DNA of 64,000 nucleotides. Source: Thermococcus thioreducens. Its GTDB lineage: Archaea; Methanobacteriota_B; Thermococci; Thermococcales; Thermococcaceae. The position numbers and the translations under genes are program-made. The notes below the pieces were generated by a model. The model ran no database searches. It had not been told where the DNA came from and saw only the letters and a list, made by a program, of their open reading frames with translations. This document shows, one piece after another, positions 17,756 to 27,180 of the stretch; the first letter of the stretch is position 1; each line of letters starts with the position of its first letter. The DNA lies in contig NZ_CP015105.1 of assembly GCF_002214545.1 (NCBI RefSeq), positions 62,001 through 126,000 on the forward strand, in the 5' to 3' direction.

Positions 17756-18691
17756 CTTTTCTTCTACTTGAATTCTGAATGAGCATGCCTTGCAGATTTC
17801 ACCCGTCGTCGGCTGACCGCAGATTTTGCACCTGTTGAGTTCGCTGGTTCTCTTTGTGTAGGTCTTCGCTATCAGCGGGAAGAGCTTGTCGTAGCTCCTC
17901 AGTATCTGGTATTTGGTGCCGGGGTGCCTCTCCTCCATCTCGTTTATCCAGTCCCTTATCTCGGCCCTGAAAGCTTCCACCGCGTAGGGGCACTCGCTGA
18001 AGTCCACTTCTATGCCGTTGAGGATCGCGTAGAGCACGATCTCCTTCTCTGGGATTTCCCTGAGGGGCTTTATCCTTGGAACCAGCTCCGGGTGGATTTC
18101 CTCGTAATAGGGGCCCGTTCTTCCTAACCTCGCTATGTCCCCCCTCATGATGTTCATCATGAACATCTGGACTTCGTCGTCCAAGTTGTGGCCGACGGCC
18201 AGTTTATCCGCCCCCACATCTTTGGCCGCATAGTTGAGAAGCCAGCGCCTCCAGACGCCGCAGTAGGAGCACGCCCCAACGCGCTCGCCTTTCTCGAAGC
18301 TCCCCATTATCTCGACCGTCTCGTCGAGGGTGAAGCCTATGTGGTTCTTGAAGGAGTAGATGCGATGCTCTATCCCCAGCTTCTCGGCGTTTCGCCTGGC
18401 TATCCCGACGCTTGGCGGGCGGTAGCCTGCTATCCCCTCATCGATCGTTATTGCGACCAGCTCGAAGGGGAACTTCTCGCGGAGTTTGGCAAGCAGGTGC
18501 ATGAGAACGACACTGTCCTTCCCGCCGCTCACCCCGACGGCTATCCTTTCCCCCTTCGCGATGAGGCGGTATTTCTTGACGGTCTCCTTGAACTTCTTTT
18601 CCACCATCTCGTTGAAGTGTTTCCTGCAGTAGTACCTACCCGTGTAGCGTGCGTGGTATACAGCTTCACGGCCGCACTTTGAGCACTTCAT
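17723..18691 (-). CDS. tRNA 2-thiolation enzyme, TtuA/NcsA (TtcA) family
   Basis: 322 residues. An N-terminal zinc ribbon (CSKCG near 3-7, CRKHF near 22-26) is followed by the PP-loop GVSGGKDSVVLMHLL at about 53-67. The [4Fe-4S] cysteines are CSYC near 142-145 plus ECPYA near 232. GHNLDDEVQMFMMN is the family block after them, and a second zinc site CKICGQ..CKAC closes the protein. The enzyme adenylates a tRNA uridine and replaces its oxygen with sulfur. A paralogue lies at 45626-46549; which of the two makes s2U34 and which s2T54 cannot be settled here. Confidence 0.92.
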   Translation of the reverse strand: MKCSKCGREAVYHARYTGRYYCRKHFNEMVEKKFKETVKKYRLIAKGERIAVGVSGGKDSVVLMHLLAKLREKFPFELVAITIDEGIAGYRPPSVGIARRNAEKLGIEHRIYSFKNHIGFTLDETVEIMGSFEKGERVGACSYCGVWRRWLLNYAAKDVGADKLAVGHNLDDEVQMFMMNIMRGDIARLGRTGPYYEEIHPELVPRIKPLREIPEKEIVLYAILNGIEVDFSECPYAVEAFRAEIRDWINEMEERHPGTKYQILRSYDKLFPLIAKTYTKRTSELNRCKICGQPTTGEICKACSFRIQVEEKSKGHELHTPP

Positions 18692-18738
18692 TCGCTCACC
18701 TATTTAGGCCGGAAACGGAGGGGTTAAAAAAGTTGGGC

Positions 18739-19872
18739 TCAGCCCACCAAGTTTGTCAGTGCAGGCCACAGGTTCAGTGCCAGAAGGGAGAGCCCGACAC
18801 CTATTGTGAAGTACCTTACAGGCTTGGCGACCTTCTCGGGCAGGTAGGTTCTGACGACGTCATCGAGCATTCTGCCCCCATCGAGAGGCACCAGCGGGAA
18901 CAGGTTCATCAGGCCTATCCCCAGGTTGAGCACGTAGATCCAGTAGAGCGTGAAGAACAGGGGCAGTATTATGTTCTCGTAGCCTATCTTGGATACAACG
19001 TGCTGGGCAGGGTAGATGCCGATGTAGCCCTTTTCGGGGTTCTCGGGGTGGGCTCCAAGTTTCAGCTGGAGGGTTATCTCCTCACCATCCCTGAGCACCG
19101 TGAGCGTTACGAGCTGTCCTGGCTTGGTCGTGTTCATGAAGTTTATGAAGCTCTCCATGTCGGTTATCTTTTCCCCGTCCATGGCGATTATGACGTCACC
19201 CTGCTGGAGGACTCCAAAGGCCGGGCCGTCCTCAAGAACGCCTGAGACGAGTATTCCTGCGGGCTGAAGGACGGGGGTTATTGCAAGGTTTATTATGATA
19301 AGCGCGAGGATGGCCGTTACAACGTTTGCCAGCGAGCCTGCTCCATAAACGCGGAGCCTTGACCGGAGTGGGGCTTTTTCAAGCTCCTCCTCATCCGGTT
19401 CGACGAATGCCCCTGGTATTACGGCGAGGAGAACCAGACCAACTGACTTCAGGGGCAGGTTTTCTGCCCTCGCAACAATCCCGTGGCTGAGCTCGTGGAC
19501 GACCATGACGACGGCGAGGCCAATGAGGCCGTACCATAGGGGTATGGTAACGCGGGGAATGACGAGCTGAACCCCCGCCTGCTCACCGCCCGTTTGGATG
19601 GTCTGCAGGGCGGTTCTAAGAAGAGCGTAGAAGACGTAGGCCATGCCCATGAAGCCGAGGGCTATCCCGACATCGGAATAAACCTTCCAGAAGCGTCTGT
19701 TTTTGCCTGCAACCCTGTCTATAAAGCCTAGAAGCTTTTTGGTTCTCCACATGGCGACGAACATGTCAACTGCCAGGCCCTCTTCCTTCTCCTCTTTCCT
19801 TCCGAAGAGGGCGTAGAGGATTATCCAGAAGGCAGCGATTCCGATGATTACTGTGATGAGGGTGCTGTTCAT
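18739..19872 (-). CDS. Site-2 protease family membrane metalloprotease (M50) with PDZ domain
   Basis: 377 residues; the ATG at 19872 follows GGTGGCCCAA. Six to seven membrane helices frame the zinc motif VVHELSHGIVA near residues 122-132 and the third ligand in LFPLVPLDGGRML near 330. Between them sits a PDZ domain at about 205-285 (GVLEDGPAFGVLQQGDVIIAM). Enzymes of this family cut membrane-anchored regulators or signal-peptide remnants inside the lipid bilayer. It is monocistronic. Confidence 0.95.
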   Translation of the reverse strand: MNSTLITVIIGIAAFWIILYALFGRKEEKEEGLAVDMFVAMWRTKKLLGFIDRVAGKNRRFWKVYSDVGIALGFMGMAYVFYALLRTALQTIQTGGEQAGVQLVIPRVTIPLWYGLIGLAVVMVVHELSHGIVARAENLPLKSVGLVLLAVIPGAFVEPDEEELEKAPLRSRLRVYGAGSLANVVTAILALIIINLAITPVLQPAGILVSGVLEDGPAFGVLQQGDVIIAMDGEKITDMESFINFMNTTKPGQLVTLTVLRDGEEITLQLKLGAHPENPEKGYIGIYPAQHVVSKIGYENIILPLFFTLYWIYVLNLGIGLMNLFPLVPLDGGRMLDDVVRTYLPEKVAKPVRYFTIGVGLSLLALNLWPALTNLVG

Positions 19873-19972
19873 TTGGGCCACCTAATAAAGCCTTTCAGGT
19901 GGGGGTTTAAAAATGTAGTGTGATGCCGTTGTGTATCAAAATGGGGAAGATAGGGAGCGGAGATAGTCTCAA

Positions 19973-21316
19973 TTATGATCCTCCCACTCTTAGGTACACG
20001 AACCCATGTTTTTGGGCTTCCTCAGGCTTTAAGATGTTTCTTCCATCGACTATGATTCTTGTCCTCATTTCTTCCGCGAGCTTTTTGAGGTCGAGTTCCT
20101 TGAACTCCCTGTGGTCTGCGGTAATGACTATTGCGTCAACCTCCTTAAAGTCCTCTTTCCACTCTGCACCAAACCGCTCCGCGTCCTCTGGAGTGCACAG
20201 GGGATCGTAAGCGTAAACGTTGGCACCCCACTCCTTAAGTTCTTGAATTATTGGTTTCGCAGCGGCCTTCATGAACTCCCTAACACCACCCCTGAAGGTC
20301 AAACCGAGAACTAAGATATTACTCCCCTTCAAAGGCCTCCCAGCCTCATTGAGCGCTTTAACCGTAAGCTCAACAACATGGTGGGGCATCGAATCGTTTA
20401 TTTCCCTGGCTGTCTTTATCAGGCGTGGATTCGTCCTCTTAGCGAGATTAATGACGAACCAGGGGTACACTGGGATGCAGTGCCCGCCAACGCCCGCTCC
20501 CGGCATGTGGAGGTGACAGTAGGGTTGAGTGTTGGCAGCCTGAAAGACCTCAAGCGCGTCCAGCCCGTGCTCCTCACACCATAATGCTAACTCGTTTGCC
20601 AGGGCAATGTTCACGTCCCTGTAAACGCCCTCGAAGACCTTGACGGCCTCCGCCGCCTTGATGGAACTCATTAGGATTACACCCTTTTTGTTGATGGTCT
20701 CGTAGATCCCGATAACCGCTTCGAGGGTTCTCTCATCACTTGCTCCTACAATTTTGGGGTACTGGCCGGTTATGTCTCTGATGGCAGTTCCAGTCATGGT
20801 CCTCTCTGGAGCGTGGGCCAAGCCGAACTCTCCGAGTTTCAAGCCGGACTTTTCGAGGATTGGAATCAGGCTTTCAGTTGTCCCAGGGGGCATGGTGGCT
20901 TCGGTGATGACTATATCACCCTTCTCAAGCCCTTGGGAGATCTTCTCAGCAACGTCATAAACCGGATCGAGCTTTATGTTGCCCCTCTCGTCTGTCAGGG
21001 TGGGCACGAGGATTATCATCACGTCGGCCTCTTTTGCAGCTTTAACGCCGTCGGTTGTTGCCCTTAAGCGGCCGGCCTCAACGTTCCTCCTCACGAGCTC
21101 GTCCAGCCCGGGCTCCTCCCTGACGTGGTTTTCGCCGCGGTTTATCATCTCCACAATGCGCTCATTGATGTCAACACCTATGACATTGGCCCCGTGGTCA
21201 GCGAAAACCGCGGCCAGAGGCAACCCCATCTTGCCCATGCCGTAGACGGATATAGTAACGTCCCCGTTTTTGAGGGCTGAGTTGACCTCTTCCCTCTTCA
21301 GCCCGATGAGCTTCAT
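19973..21316 (-). CDS. UDP-N-acetylhexosamine 6-dehydrogenase (WecC/WbpA-like)
   Basis: 447 residues. Rossmann motif VYGMGKMGLPLAAVFADHG at about 24-42; catalytic cysteine in GVGGHCIPVYPWF near 273; a C-terminal UDP-binding domain with LGLTFRGGVREFM near 335. The enzyme oxidises C6 of UDP-GlcNAc or UDP-ManNAc twice with NAD to a uronic acid. It is the last gene of a five-gene minus-strand operon together with WbpB-, WbpE- and WbpD-like genes, so UDP-GlcNAc (WbpA role) is the likelier substrate. It overlaps the stop of the gene before by one base. Confidence 0.9.
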   Translation of the reverse strand: MKLIGLKREEVNSALKNGDVTISVYGMGKMGLPLAAVFADHGANVIGVDINERIVEMINRGENHVREEPGLDELVRRNVEAGRLRATTDGVKAAKEADVMIILVPTLTDERGNIKLDPVYDVAEKISQGLEKGDIVITEATMPPGTTESLIPILEKSGLKLGEFGLAHAPERTMTGTAIRDITGQYPKIVGASDERTLEAVIGIYETINKKGVILMSSIKAAEAVKVFEGVYRDVNIALANELALWCEEHGLDALEVFQAANTQPYCHLHMPGAGVGGHCIPVYPWFVINLAKRTNPRLIKTAREINDSMPHHVVELTVKALNEAGRPLKGSNILVLGLTFRGGVREFMKAAAKPIIQELKEWGANVYAYDPLCTPEDAERFGAEWKEDFKEVDAIVITADHREFKELDLKKLAEEMRTRIIVDGRNILKPEEAQKHGFVYLRVGGS

Positions 21317-22263
21317 TATTCCACCTCCAGAACCTGACCAGTCCTTGCGCTCTCCAACGCCTTAATCGCCACTTTAAGTGCATGGAGGCCGGCTTTTCCG
21401 TCGGTTATGGGCTTCTTTTCATACTCTATACATTCGATGAAGTGTTCAATCTCGTTTCTGAGGGGTTCTCTCCTCTCGATCTTAGCCTCACGAATCCATT
21501 CATGGTTGTATATTTTGAGCGTCTGGTCAATATAATCAACGTAGGCTATGCCCTCTGTGCCCACCACCGTCAGGGTTCTCGTCTTATGTGGAGTGAGCCA
21601 GTTGGTCTCCACAATTCCGCTTCCGTCATTGAAGCCCAGGGTTATGAGTGCGTGATCCTCGACTCCTGCAGGGTGAATAACGTTTCCCGCTCTGGCATAC
21701 ACTGTCCTTACAGGCTCTCCAAAAAGATAGCTTATAACGTCAATATCATGAACACCGAGGTCTATAATTATCCCCACATCACGGATACGGGCTGCCATTG
21801 GGCCAACACGTTTGGCGCTTATTGTGACAATTTTTCCTAGAAGCCCCTCGTCTATTTTCTCTTTGAGCTTTAAGACTGCAGGATTAAAGCGTTCAATGTG
21901 TCCGATCATCAGGATGACTTCGTTCTCCTCCGCCGCGTTTATTATCGCCTGAGCATTTTCAATACTATCGGCTATCGGCTTTTCCACGAGAACGTTCGTC
22001 CCTACTTTAATGAACTCCAAAGCCACATCTTTGTGGAGGGAGGTCGGGACGGCTATGCTTACCGCGTCAAGCTTTTCCTTGACCAGCCCTCTGTAATCCG
22101 AGTAAGGGACAGTGTTAAATTTCCTCGCCAGTTCCCTAGCCCTTTCAAAATTGGCATCGGCAATGCCAACAAGCTCTACTTTTCCCTCTCTTGCCAGTTC
22201 CGAGTAAACCCTCACATGGTGCTGTCCCATCATCCCAACACCAACAACCCCAACGCGGAGCAT
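21316..22263 (-). CDS. Gfo/Idh/MocA-type NAD oxidoreductase (WbpB-like)
   Basis: 315 residues; ATG at 22263 with GGTGATGAG before it. The N-terminal Rossmann motif is VGVVGVGMMGQHHVRVY. The family EKP motif sits in NVLVEKPIAD near residue 94-103, and the C-terminal alpha/beta domain has VGPMAARIRDVGIIIDLGVHD. WbpB-type enzymes oxidise C3 of UDP-GlcNAc uronate and hand the 3-keto sugar to the aminotransferase encoded next to it. The operon order fits this role, but simple sequence reading does not exclude another sugar. Confidence 0.88.
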   Translation of the reverse strand: MLRVGVVGVGMMGQHHVRVYSELAREGKVELVGIADANFERARELARKFNTVPYSDYRGLVKEKLDAVSIAVPTSLHKDVALEFIKVGTNVLVEKPIADSIENAQAIINAAEENEVILMIGHIERFNPAVLKLKEKIDEGLLGKIVTISAKRVGPMAARIRDVGIIIDLGVHDIDVISYLFGEPVRTVYARAGNVIHPAGVEDHALITLGFNDGSGIVETNWLTPHKTRTLTVVGTEGIAYVDYIDQTLKIYNHEWIREAKIERREPLRNEIEHFIECIEYEKKPITDGKAGLHALKVAIKALESARTGQVLEVE

Positions 22264-22286
22264 TCTCATCACCGGAATAAATGGGA

Positions 22287-23390
22287 TTAAGAGGCGAGCT
22301 CTTTGAGGGTTTCCAGTATATACGCGATGTCTTCATCACTCACTGCAGGGTGTACTGGTAAGCTGAGGACTCTCTTGCTAGCCTCAATCGCGTTCGGACA
22401 GCAGTCTTTCTCGTAGCCGAGCTTCTGGAAGAGGGGCTGGTGGTGAACCGGCATCGGGTAGTGGACGGCCGTGCCGATTCCCCGCTCGCGGAGTTTTGCC
22501 ATCAGTTCATCCCTGCCCATCGGGAAGTCATCCTCAACGCGGATGACGTACTGGTGGAAGACGTGATACACCCTAGGATCAACGTAGGGCGGAACCAGCC
22601 CGCTGATCTTCTTAATGCCCTCGCTCAATCTTGCCGCGTTCTCGTTCCTGGTTCTGTTCCACTCATCTAGCTTCCTCAGCTGAACCCTGCCGAGTGCTCC
22701 GGCCATGTTGGTCATCCTCAGGTTGTAACCGAGCTCAACATGATAGTATTTTTCAGCCTGCCCGTGGCTCCTGATGAGCTTGGCTCTTTTCGCGAGCTCA
22801 TCATCGTTGGTAACTACCATCCCGCCTTCTCCAGTCGTCATGTTCTTCGTCGGGTAGAAGCTGAAGGCTGCAATGTGACCAAAAGTTCCCACTTTCCGCC
22901 CTCCGAACTCCGCTCCATGCGCCTGGGCGCAGTCCTCGATGAGGTAGAGGTTGTAATCCTCGGCTATTTCTTGGAAGGATTTAATGTCCGCAGGCTGGCC
23001 GTAGAGGTGGACGACGAGTATCGCCTTTGTCTTGTTCGTTATCTTTTCTAGGACCTCATTTGGATCGAGATTGTAAGTTTTCGGGTCAATGTCGGCGAAG
23101 ATGGGCCTTGCGCCCTGGAAGAGGATTGAGGTGGCTGAGGCTATGAACGTGAATGGAGTTGTTATCACCTCATCGCCAGGGCCTATTTTGAGGGCTTTCA
23201 AGGCAACATCCAACGCGGCAGTCCCGTTGGCGACGGCGATGCCGTGCTTGGCGCCGAGGTAGTCGGCGAATTCCTTCTCAAAGGCCTCAACTTCTTTTCC
23301 GTGGGCCAGCATTCCACTCTTCAAGACTTCAACGACGGCGTTTATCTCCTCATCCCCGATGAGGGGCTTGGCGATTGGGATGTTCCTCAT
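22287..23390 (-). CDS. DegT/DnrJ/EryC1-type sugar aminotransferase (WbpE-like)
   Basis: 367 residues from the ATG at 23390 (a GTG six bases earlier is possible). PLP fold type I: VANGTAALDVALKAL, TTPFTFIASATSI, ADIDPKTYNLDP, YLIEDCAQAHGAE, and the Schiff-base lysine in SFYPTKNMTTGEGGM near residue 185. Enzymes of this group transfer an amino group from glutamate to a 3-keto or 4-keto nucleotide sugar. Position between the WbpD-like and WbpB-like genes points to 3-amination of a UDP-hexosamine uronate. Confidence 0.9.
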   Translation of the reverse strand: MRNIPIAKPLIGDEEINAVVEVLKSGMLAHGKEVEAFEKEFADYLGAKHGIAVANGTAALDVALKALKIGPGDEVITTPFTFIASATSILFQGARPIFADIDPKTYNLDPNEVLEKITNKTKAILVVHLYGQPADIKSFQEIAEDYNLYLIEDCAQAHGAEFGGRKVGTFGHIAAFSFYPTKNMTTGEGGMVVTNDDELAKRAKLIRSHGQAEKYYHVELGYNLRMTNMAGALGRVQLRKLDEWNRTRNENAARLSEGIKKISGLVPPYVDPRVYHVFHQYVIRVEDDFPMGRDELMAKLRERGIGTAVHYPMPVHHQPLFQKLGYEKDCCPNAIEASKRVLSLPVHPAVSDEDIAYILETLKELAS

Positions 23391-23400
23391 TTTCACCGCC

Positions 23401-24015
23401 TCATAATTCTTTTTCCTTTAAATAACGCTCATAGTCTTCTTTTCTTATTTTAACTTCCCTCCCACAGTGGGAGCATCTGAAGATAACGTGTTCCTCTTCC
23501 TCACATATTTTTTCCTCAAGCTTTCTCCCGCAGTAGCAGACGAAGCCTTTTAAGCGGGCTGGATTGCCGTAGACGAGGCCAAAGGGAGGGACGTCCTTTG
23601 TAACGACTGCTCCAGCGCCGACCATTGCGTACTCGCCTATGGTGACGCCGCAGACTATTGTGGCGTGGGCTCCTATGGAAGCTCCCTTCTTCACGAGGGT
23701 TGGCACGACTTTCCAGTCCTGGTTGAATGCTCTTGGGTATAAGTCGTTGGTGAAGGTCATGTGCGGGCCGAGGAAGACGTCGTCCTCGACTTTAACACCG
23801 TGATAGACGCTTACTCCGTTCTGGATTTTAACGTTGTTGCCGATTTGAACGTCTACGTCGATGTAAACGTCTTTTCCGAGGTTGCAGTTTTTTCCGATTT
23901 TGGCGCCCTTTCGGACGTGGGCAAAGTGCCAGATTCTGGTTCCTTCCCCAATTTCGGCTCCTTCCTCAACAACAGCCAAAGGATGAACGAAATATTTTTT
24001 AGATCCCTCAGGCAC
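23401..24015 (-). CDS. Left-handed beta-helix N-acetyltransferase (WbpD-like) with C-terminal zinc ribbon
   Basis: 204 residues if the GTG at 24015 (GGTGAT six bases upstream) starts the protein; GTG at 24024 is an alternative. Hexapeptide repeats run from about 15 to 155 ([49 protein letters not shown]). [16 protein letters not shown] ends the acetyltransferase. A cysteine-rich tail with CYC and CSHC pairs (residues 160-195) suggests an added zinc ribbon. WbpD-type enzymes acetylate the 3-amino group of UDP-GlcNAc3NA; substrate inferred from context. Confidence 0.9.
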   Translation of the reverse strand: MPEGSKKYFVHPLAVVEEGAEIGEGTRIWHFAHVRKGAKIGKNCNLGKDVYIDVDVQIGNNVKIQNGVSVYHGVKVEDDVFLGPHMTFTNDLYPRAFNQDWKVVPTLVKKGASIGAHATIVCGVTIGEYAMVGAGAVVTKDVPPFGLVYGNPARLKGFVCYCGRKLEEKICEEEEHVIFRCSHCGREVKIRKEDYERYLKEKEL

Positions 24016-24080
24016 TCTGATCACCGTGTATACAGAGGGAACATAATCATATAAGGATTATGTAAGAACGAACGCAGCGA

Positions 24081-24965
24081 TTATATTCTTTTCAAGAATT
24101 TCATTAGGTATATCCTTGTTCTGATGTCAAATAGTGAATTGACAATATTCCCTATATTATCTTTCATGAACGGGTTCAGCTGGAATGCCTTTTTGAGGTC
24201 AACTATCCCTTTTTTATCGCCACTTATGATCCGAAGAGTTCCAATTTGAAGTAAGTGGTAGCTTAGAACCCTCGGATTGTGTTTTATATCTCCATGAGTC
24301 TCTATCATTTTGTACCTTCCAAGTAGATACTTGGAAAATGAAAACTGACCTTTATGTATTGAGTAATTCACTAGGGGCTCGTTTATTGAAGCAAATAGAT
24401 AGAATTTTGCCATTCTCAACCACATGTCCCAGTCCTCACAGGTTATAAATTCCTCACGAAATAATCCCGCTCTTCTAAAACACTTTTTCCTGACCAATAT
24501 TGTTGAAGTTCCTGTGATATTATCTAGAAGAAGGTGGCGATATACATTTCCTTGGGCTTTCGGTTTTTTAACGCCTATGATTTTTTGGTTAGGTAGATAC
24601 AGATAATTGAACGCTGTATATATTACCCCGTAACTTTCAGGAAGATTTTTCAGTTCTTGAATTTGGCGTTCAAGCTTTTCTGGCTCCCATGAATCATCAT
24701 CGTCCAGGAACGCGATTAATTTTCCTTTAGCTTTTTTAACTCCAATATTCCGGGCGTTTGCAATGCCTTCCCCTCTTTGAGATATGTACCGTAGTCTTCC
24801 ATCCCCAAAGGACCTAACGAGGTCTTCTGTATCTTTCCTTCTGGCACCATCCACTATGAGGATTTCAAAATTATCGAAAGTCTGATTGAGCACACTATTT
24901 ATTGCTCTCTCTAAAAGTTTCTCTCTGTTGTATGTTGGAATGATAATAGATACCAACGGTTCCAT
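24081..24965 (-). CDS. Family 2 glycosyltransferase
   Basis: 294 residues and first gene of the minus-strand operon. GT-A fold: VSIIIPTYNREKLLERAI at the N terminus, then FEILIVDGARRKDT and the metal-binding acidic cluster AFLDDDDSWEPEKLERQ near residues 88-105, with CEDWDMWLRMA near 180. It transfers a sugar from a nucleotide donor onto a lipid-linked or protein-linked glycan at the cytoplasmic face. Codon use is AT-rich, unlike the flanking core genes. Only about 60 bases separate it from the divergent glycosyltransferase gene. Confidence 0.9.
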   Translation of the reverse strand: MEPLVSIIIPTYNREKLLERAINSVLNQTFDNFEILIVDGARRKDTEDLVRSFGDGRLRYISQRGEGIANARNIGVKKAKGKLIAFLDDDDSWEPEKLERQIQELKNLPESYGVIYTAFNYLYLPNQKIIGVKKPKAQGNVYRHLLLDNITGTSTILVRKKCFRRAGLFREEFITCEDWDMWLRMAKFYLFASINEPLVNYSIHKGQFSFSKYLLGRYKMIETHGDIKHNPRVLSYHLLQIGTLRIISGDKKGIVDLKKAFQLNPFMKDNIGNIVNSLFDIRTRIYLMKFLKRI

Positions 24966-25024
24966 ACAAATTCTTGGGTATAGAAAACTCTTATAAATAT
25001 TGTGAAGATTGAGTTTTGAATGTC

Positions 25025-26101
25025 ATGAAGGTGCTCATGGTTGTTTCAAACTCATTTAACCCGGACCCGAGGGTGTATAAAGAAGCAAAAAGTTTATTGG
25101 ATAGAGGGTATCTTGTTCGTGTTGTTGCATGGAATCGAGATGGAACTCATCCTCCTTTTGAGGTTATTGACGGGCTTGAAGTAGAGAGAATAGGTGTTCC
25201 TGCGAGATATGGAGTTCTCGTGGAATTTCTTCTAAAATTACCGGTTTTTTATGTCATCTTTCTTTGGAAGTATCTCCGAAAAGGTCGAGAATTTGATGTA
25301 ATCCATACTCATGACTTTGATACTGCTTTGTTAGGTTTTCTTCTTAAACTTGTCACGGGAATTCATTGGGTTTATGACGTTCATGATCTTTACGATAGTC
25401 TCGTCAGCAATAAGACACTAGGTATGTTAATAACACTTTTTGATTCATTATTCCTCCGGACTGCTGATGCTGTTATTACGGTTAATCATGAGATGACACG
25501 AATACTCATTAAGCGTTCTCGTCCAAGGCATGTAGTTGTTGTAATGAACACTATGAATCCATTTAATGTTTGCAGAGAAAAATGGTCGAGTTTCACAATT
25601 TTTTATGGAGGTGTTCTATCCAATGATCGCTTTATAGAGGAAATGATTGAAATTGCCTACTCTTTAGGAGTTAATATGAGGATTGCGGGTCTTGGAATTC
25701 TGGAAGACAAAATAAAGCATGCTCCTGTGGATTTCTTAGGATATATATCTCACAAACAGGCCGTTATGGAACTCTCCAAGGCACACCTTACATTTATTCT
25801 TTACGATCCCGCAGTTCCCAACAATAGGATAGCGTCTCCTAACAAACTTTTTGAGGCAATGTGGGTTGGTACGCCTGTTATTGTTGTCAAGGGGACACTT
25901 CCTGAAAAACTTGCTAGCAAGTTCGTTGTTCCGGCCCAGTATTCTCGTGAGGATGTCAAGAATCTCCTTTTGGAACTCAAGTTAAATCCCAAAATCCTCA
26001 GAAAGAAAGCACGGTTTGGGAGAAGGATTTTTCTGGCTAAGTACACTTGGGACATCATGGAAAGTAAGTTGATGACTCTCTACTTGGAGGTGCTGAAATG
26101 A
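25025..26101 (+). CDS. Family 4-type glycosyltransferase
   Basis: 358 residues from the ATG at 25025; TATA-like TTATAAATATT at 24991-25001 suggests a short or absent leader, and a TTG at 25016 is less likely. GT-B fold: N-terminal VLMVVSNSFNPDPRVYKEA, DVIHTHDFDTA near 95, WVYDVHDLYDS near 120, and the donor-binding C-terminal part with NRIASPNKLFEAMWVGTPVIV near 270-290. The acceptor and donor sugars are unknown. It starts the plus-strand arm of the glycan locus. Confidence 0.88.
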   Translation: MKVLMVVSNSFNPDPRVYKEAKSLLDRGYLVRVVAWNRDGTHPPFEVIDGLEVERIGVPARYGVLVEFLLKLPVFYVIFLWKYLRKGREFDVIHTHDFDTALLGFLLKLVTGIHWVYDVHDLYDSLVSNKTLGMLITLFDSLFLRTADAVITVNHEMTRILIKRSRPRHVVVVMNTMNPFNVCREKWSSFTIFYGGVLSNDRFIEEMIEIAYSLGVNMRIAGLGILEDKIKHAPVDFLGYISHKQAVMELSKAHLTFILYDPAVPNNRIASPNKLFEAMWVGTPVIVVKGTLPEKLASKFVVPAQYSREDVKNLLLELKLNPKILRKKARFGRRIFLAKYTWDIMESKLMTLYLEVLK

Positions 26102-27180
26102 AAATAGCAACGATTGTTGGTGCGCGGCCGCAATTTATTAAAATGGCTCCGGTTTCGAGGGAGTTTGAAAAGGCTGGTATTGATGAGGTTATTGTTCACA
26201 CGGGCCAGCATTATGATTATGAGATGAATAGGGTCTTTTTTGAACAGTTGAACATTCGGGAGCCGGATTATTATCTTGGTGTTGGCTCTGGTACTCATGG
26301 TTATCAGACTGGTGAAATGCTGAAGAGGATTGAGGAAGTTTTGACAAGGGAAAAGTCTGACTTGGTTCTTGTTTATGGAGATACTAATTCTACCCTTGCA
26401 GGGGCTTTAGCGGCAGTGAAGCTTCACATTAAAGTTGCCCACGTTGAAGCAGGCTTAAGGAGTTTTGATAAGAGAATGCCTGAGGAGATCAACAGGGTTT
26501 TAACCGATCACGTGAGTGACTACCTCTTTGCACCGACGGAAACTGCGGTTAAAAACCTGCACAATGAGGGGATTAAGAAGGGAGTCTACTTAACTGGTGA
26601 CGTCATGTACGATGCCCTCCTCCACAACATTAAGATTGCCAGAAGGAACTCGAAGATTTTGGAGAAATTAAGTTTAAAACCCAAGGAATATCTTCTTGCT
26701 ACTGTTCACAGGGCCGAGAATACTGACAATAGAAGGAATCTTGAGAGAATCGTTGAAGCGTTTGTTGAGAGTGGGGAGTTCATTGTTTTTCCAGCCCACC
26801 CGAGGACTCAGAAGTACTTGAAGGCTTACGGGTTGATAGGGAAGATTAAATCGGTGGGGAATGTAATGCTAATACCTCCCGTTGGTTATCTTGACATGCT
26901 CGTCCTTGAGGAGAATGCCGGGAAGATTTTGACTGATTCTGGTGGGGTTCAGAAGGAGGCTTACTTTTTAAAAGTCCCGTGCATTACTTTGAGGGAAAAA
27001 ACAGAGTGGGTTGAGACCGTTGAGGATGGGTGGAATATATTAGTTGGAGCCGATAAGGAGGAAATCCTAAAAGCAATTAAAGAATTTGAACCTAATGGTG
27101 AGACCTACACTTATAAATTCGGAGACGGAAAAGCGAGTGAGAAAATAGTCAAGATATTAGGTGAAGATTATGCACTTTAA
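26098..27180 (+). CDS. Non-hydrolysing UDP-GlcNAc 2-epimerase (WecB/WbpI-like)
   Basis: 360 residues; ATGA overlap with the gene before. Typical blocks are IVGARPQFIKMAPVSR (5-20), HTGQHYDYEMN, VYGDTNSTLAGALAA, HVEAGLRSFDKRMPEEINR, TVHRAENTDN and DSGGVQKEAYFL. The enzyme inverts C2 of UDP-GlcNAc or of the related diacetamido uronate to the manno form. Because WbpA-, B-, E- and D-like enzymes are encoded next door, a WbpI role giving UDP-ManNAc3NAcA is likely. A simple WecB role feeding the dehydrogenase is the alternative. Confidence 0.93.
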   Translation: MKIATIVGARPQFIKMAPVSREFEKAGIDEVIVHTGQHYDYEMNRVFFEQLNIREPDYYLGVGSGTHGYQTGEMLKRIEEVLTREKSDLVLVYGDTNSTLAGALAAVKLHIKVAHVEAGLRSFDKRMPEEINRVLTDHVSDYLFAPTETAVKNLHNEGIKKGVYLTGDVMYDALLHNIKIARRNSKILEKLSLKPKEYLLATVHRAENTDNRRNLERIVEAFVESGEFIVFPAHPRTQKYLKAYGLIGKIKSVGNVMLIPPVGYLDMLVLEENAGKILTDSGGVQKEAYFLKVPCITLREKTEWVETVEDGWNILVGADKEEILKAIKEFEPNGETYTYKFGDGKASEKIVKILGEDYAL

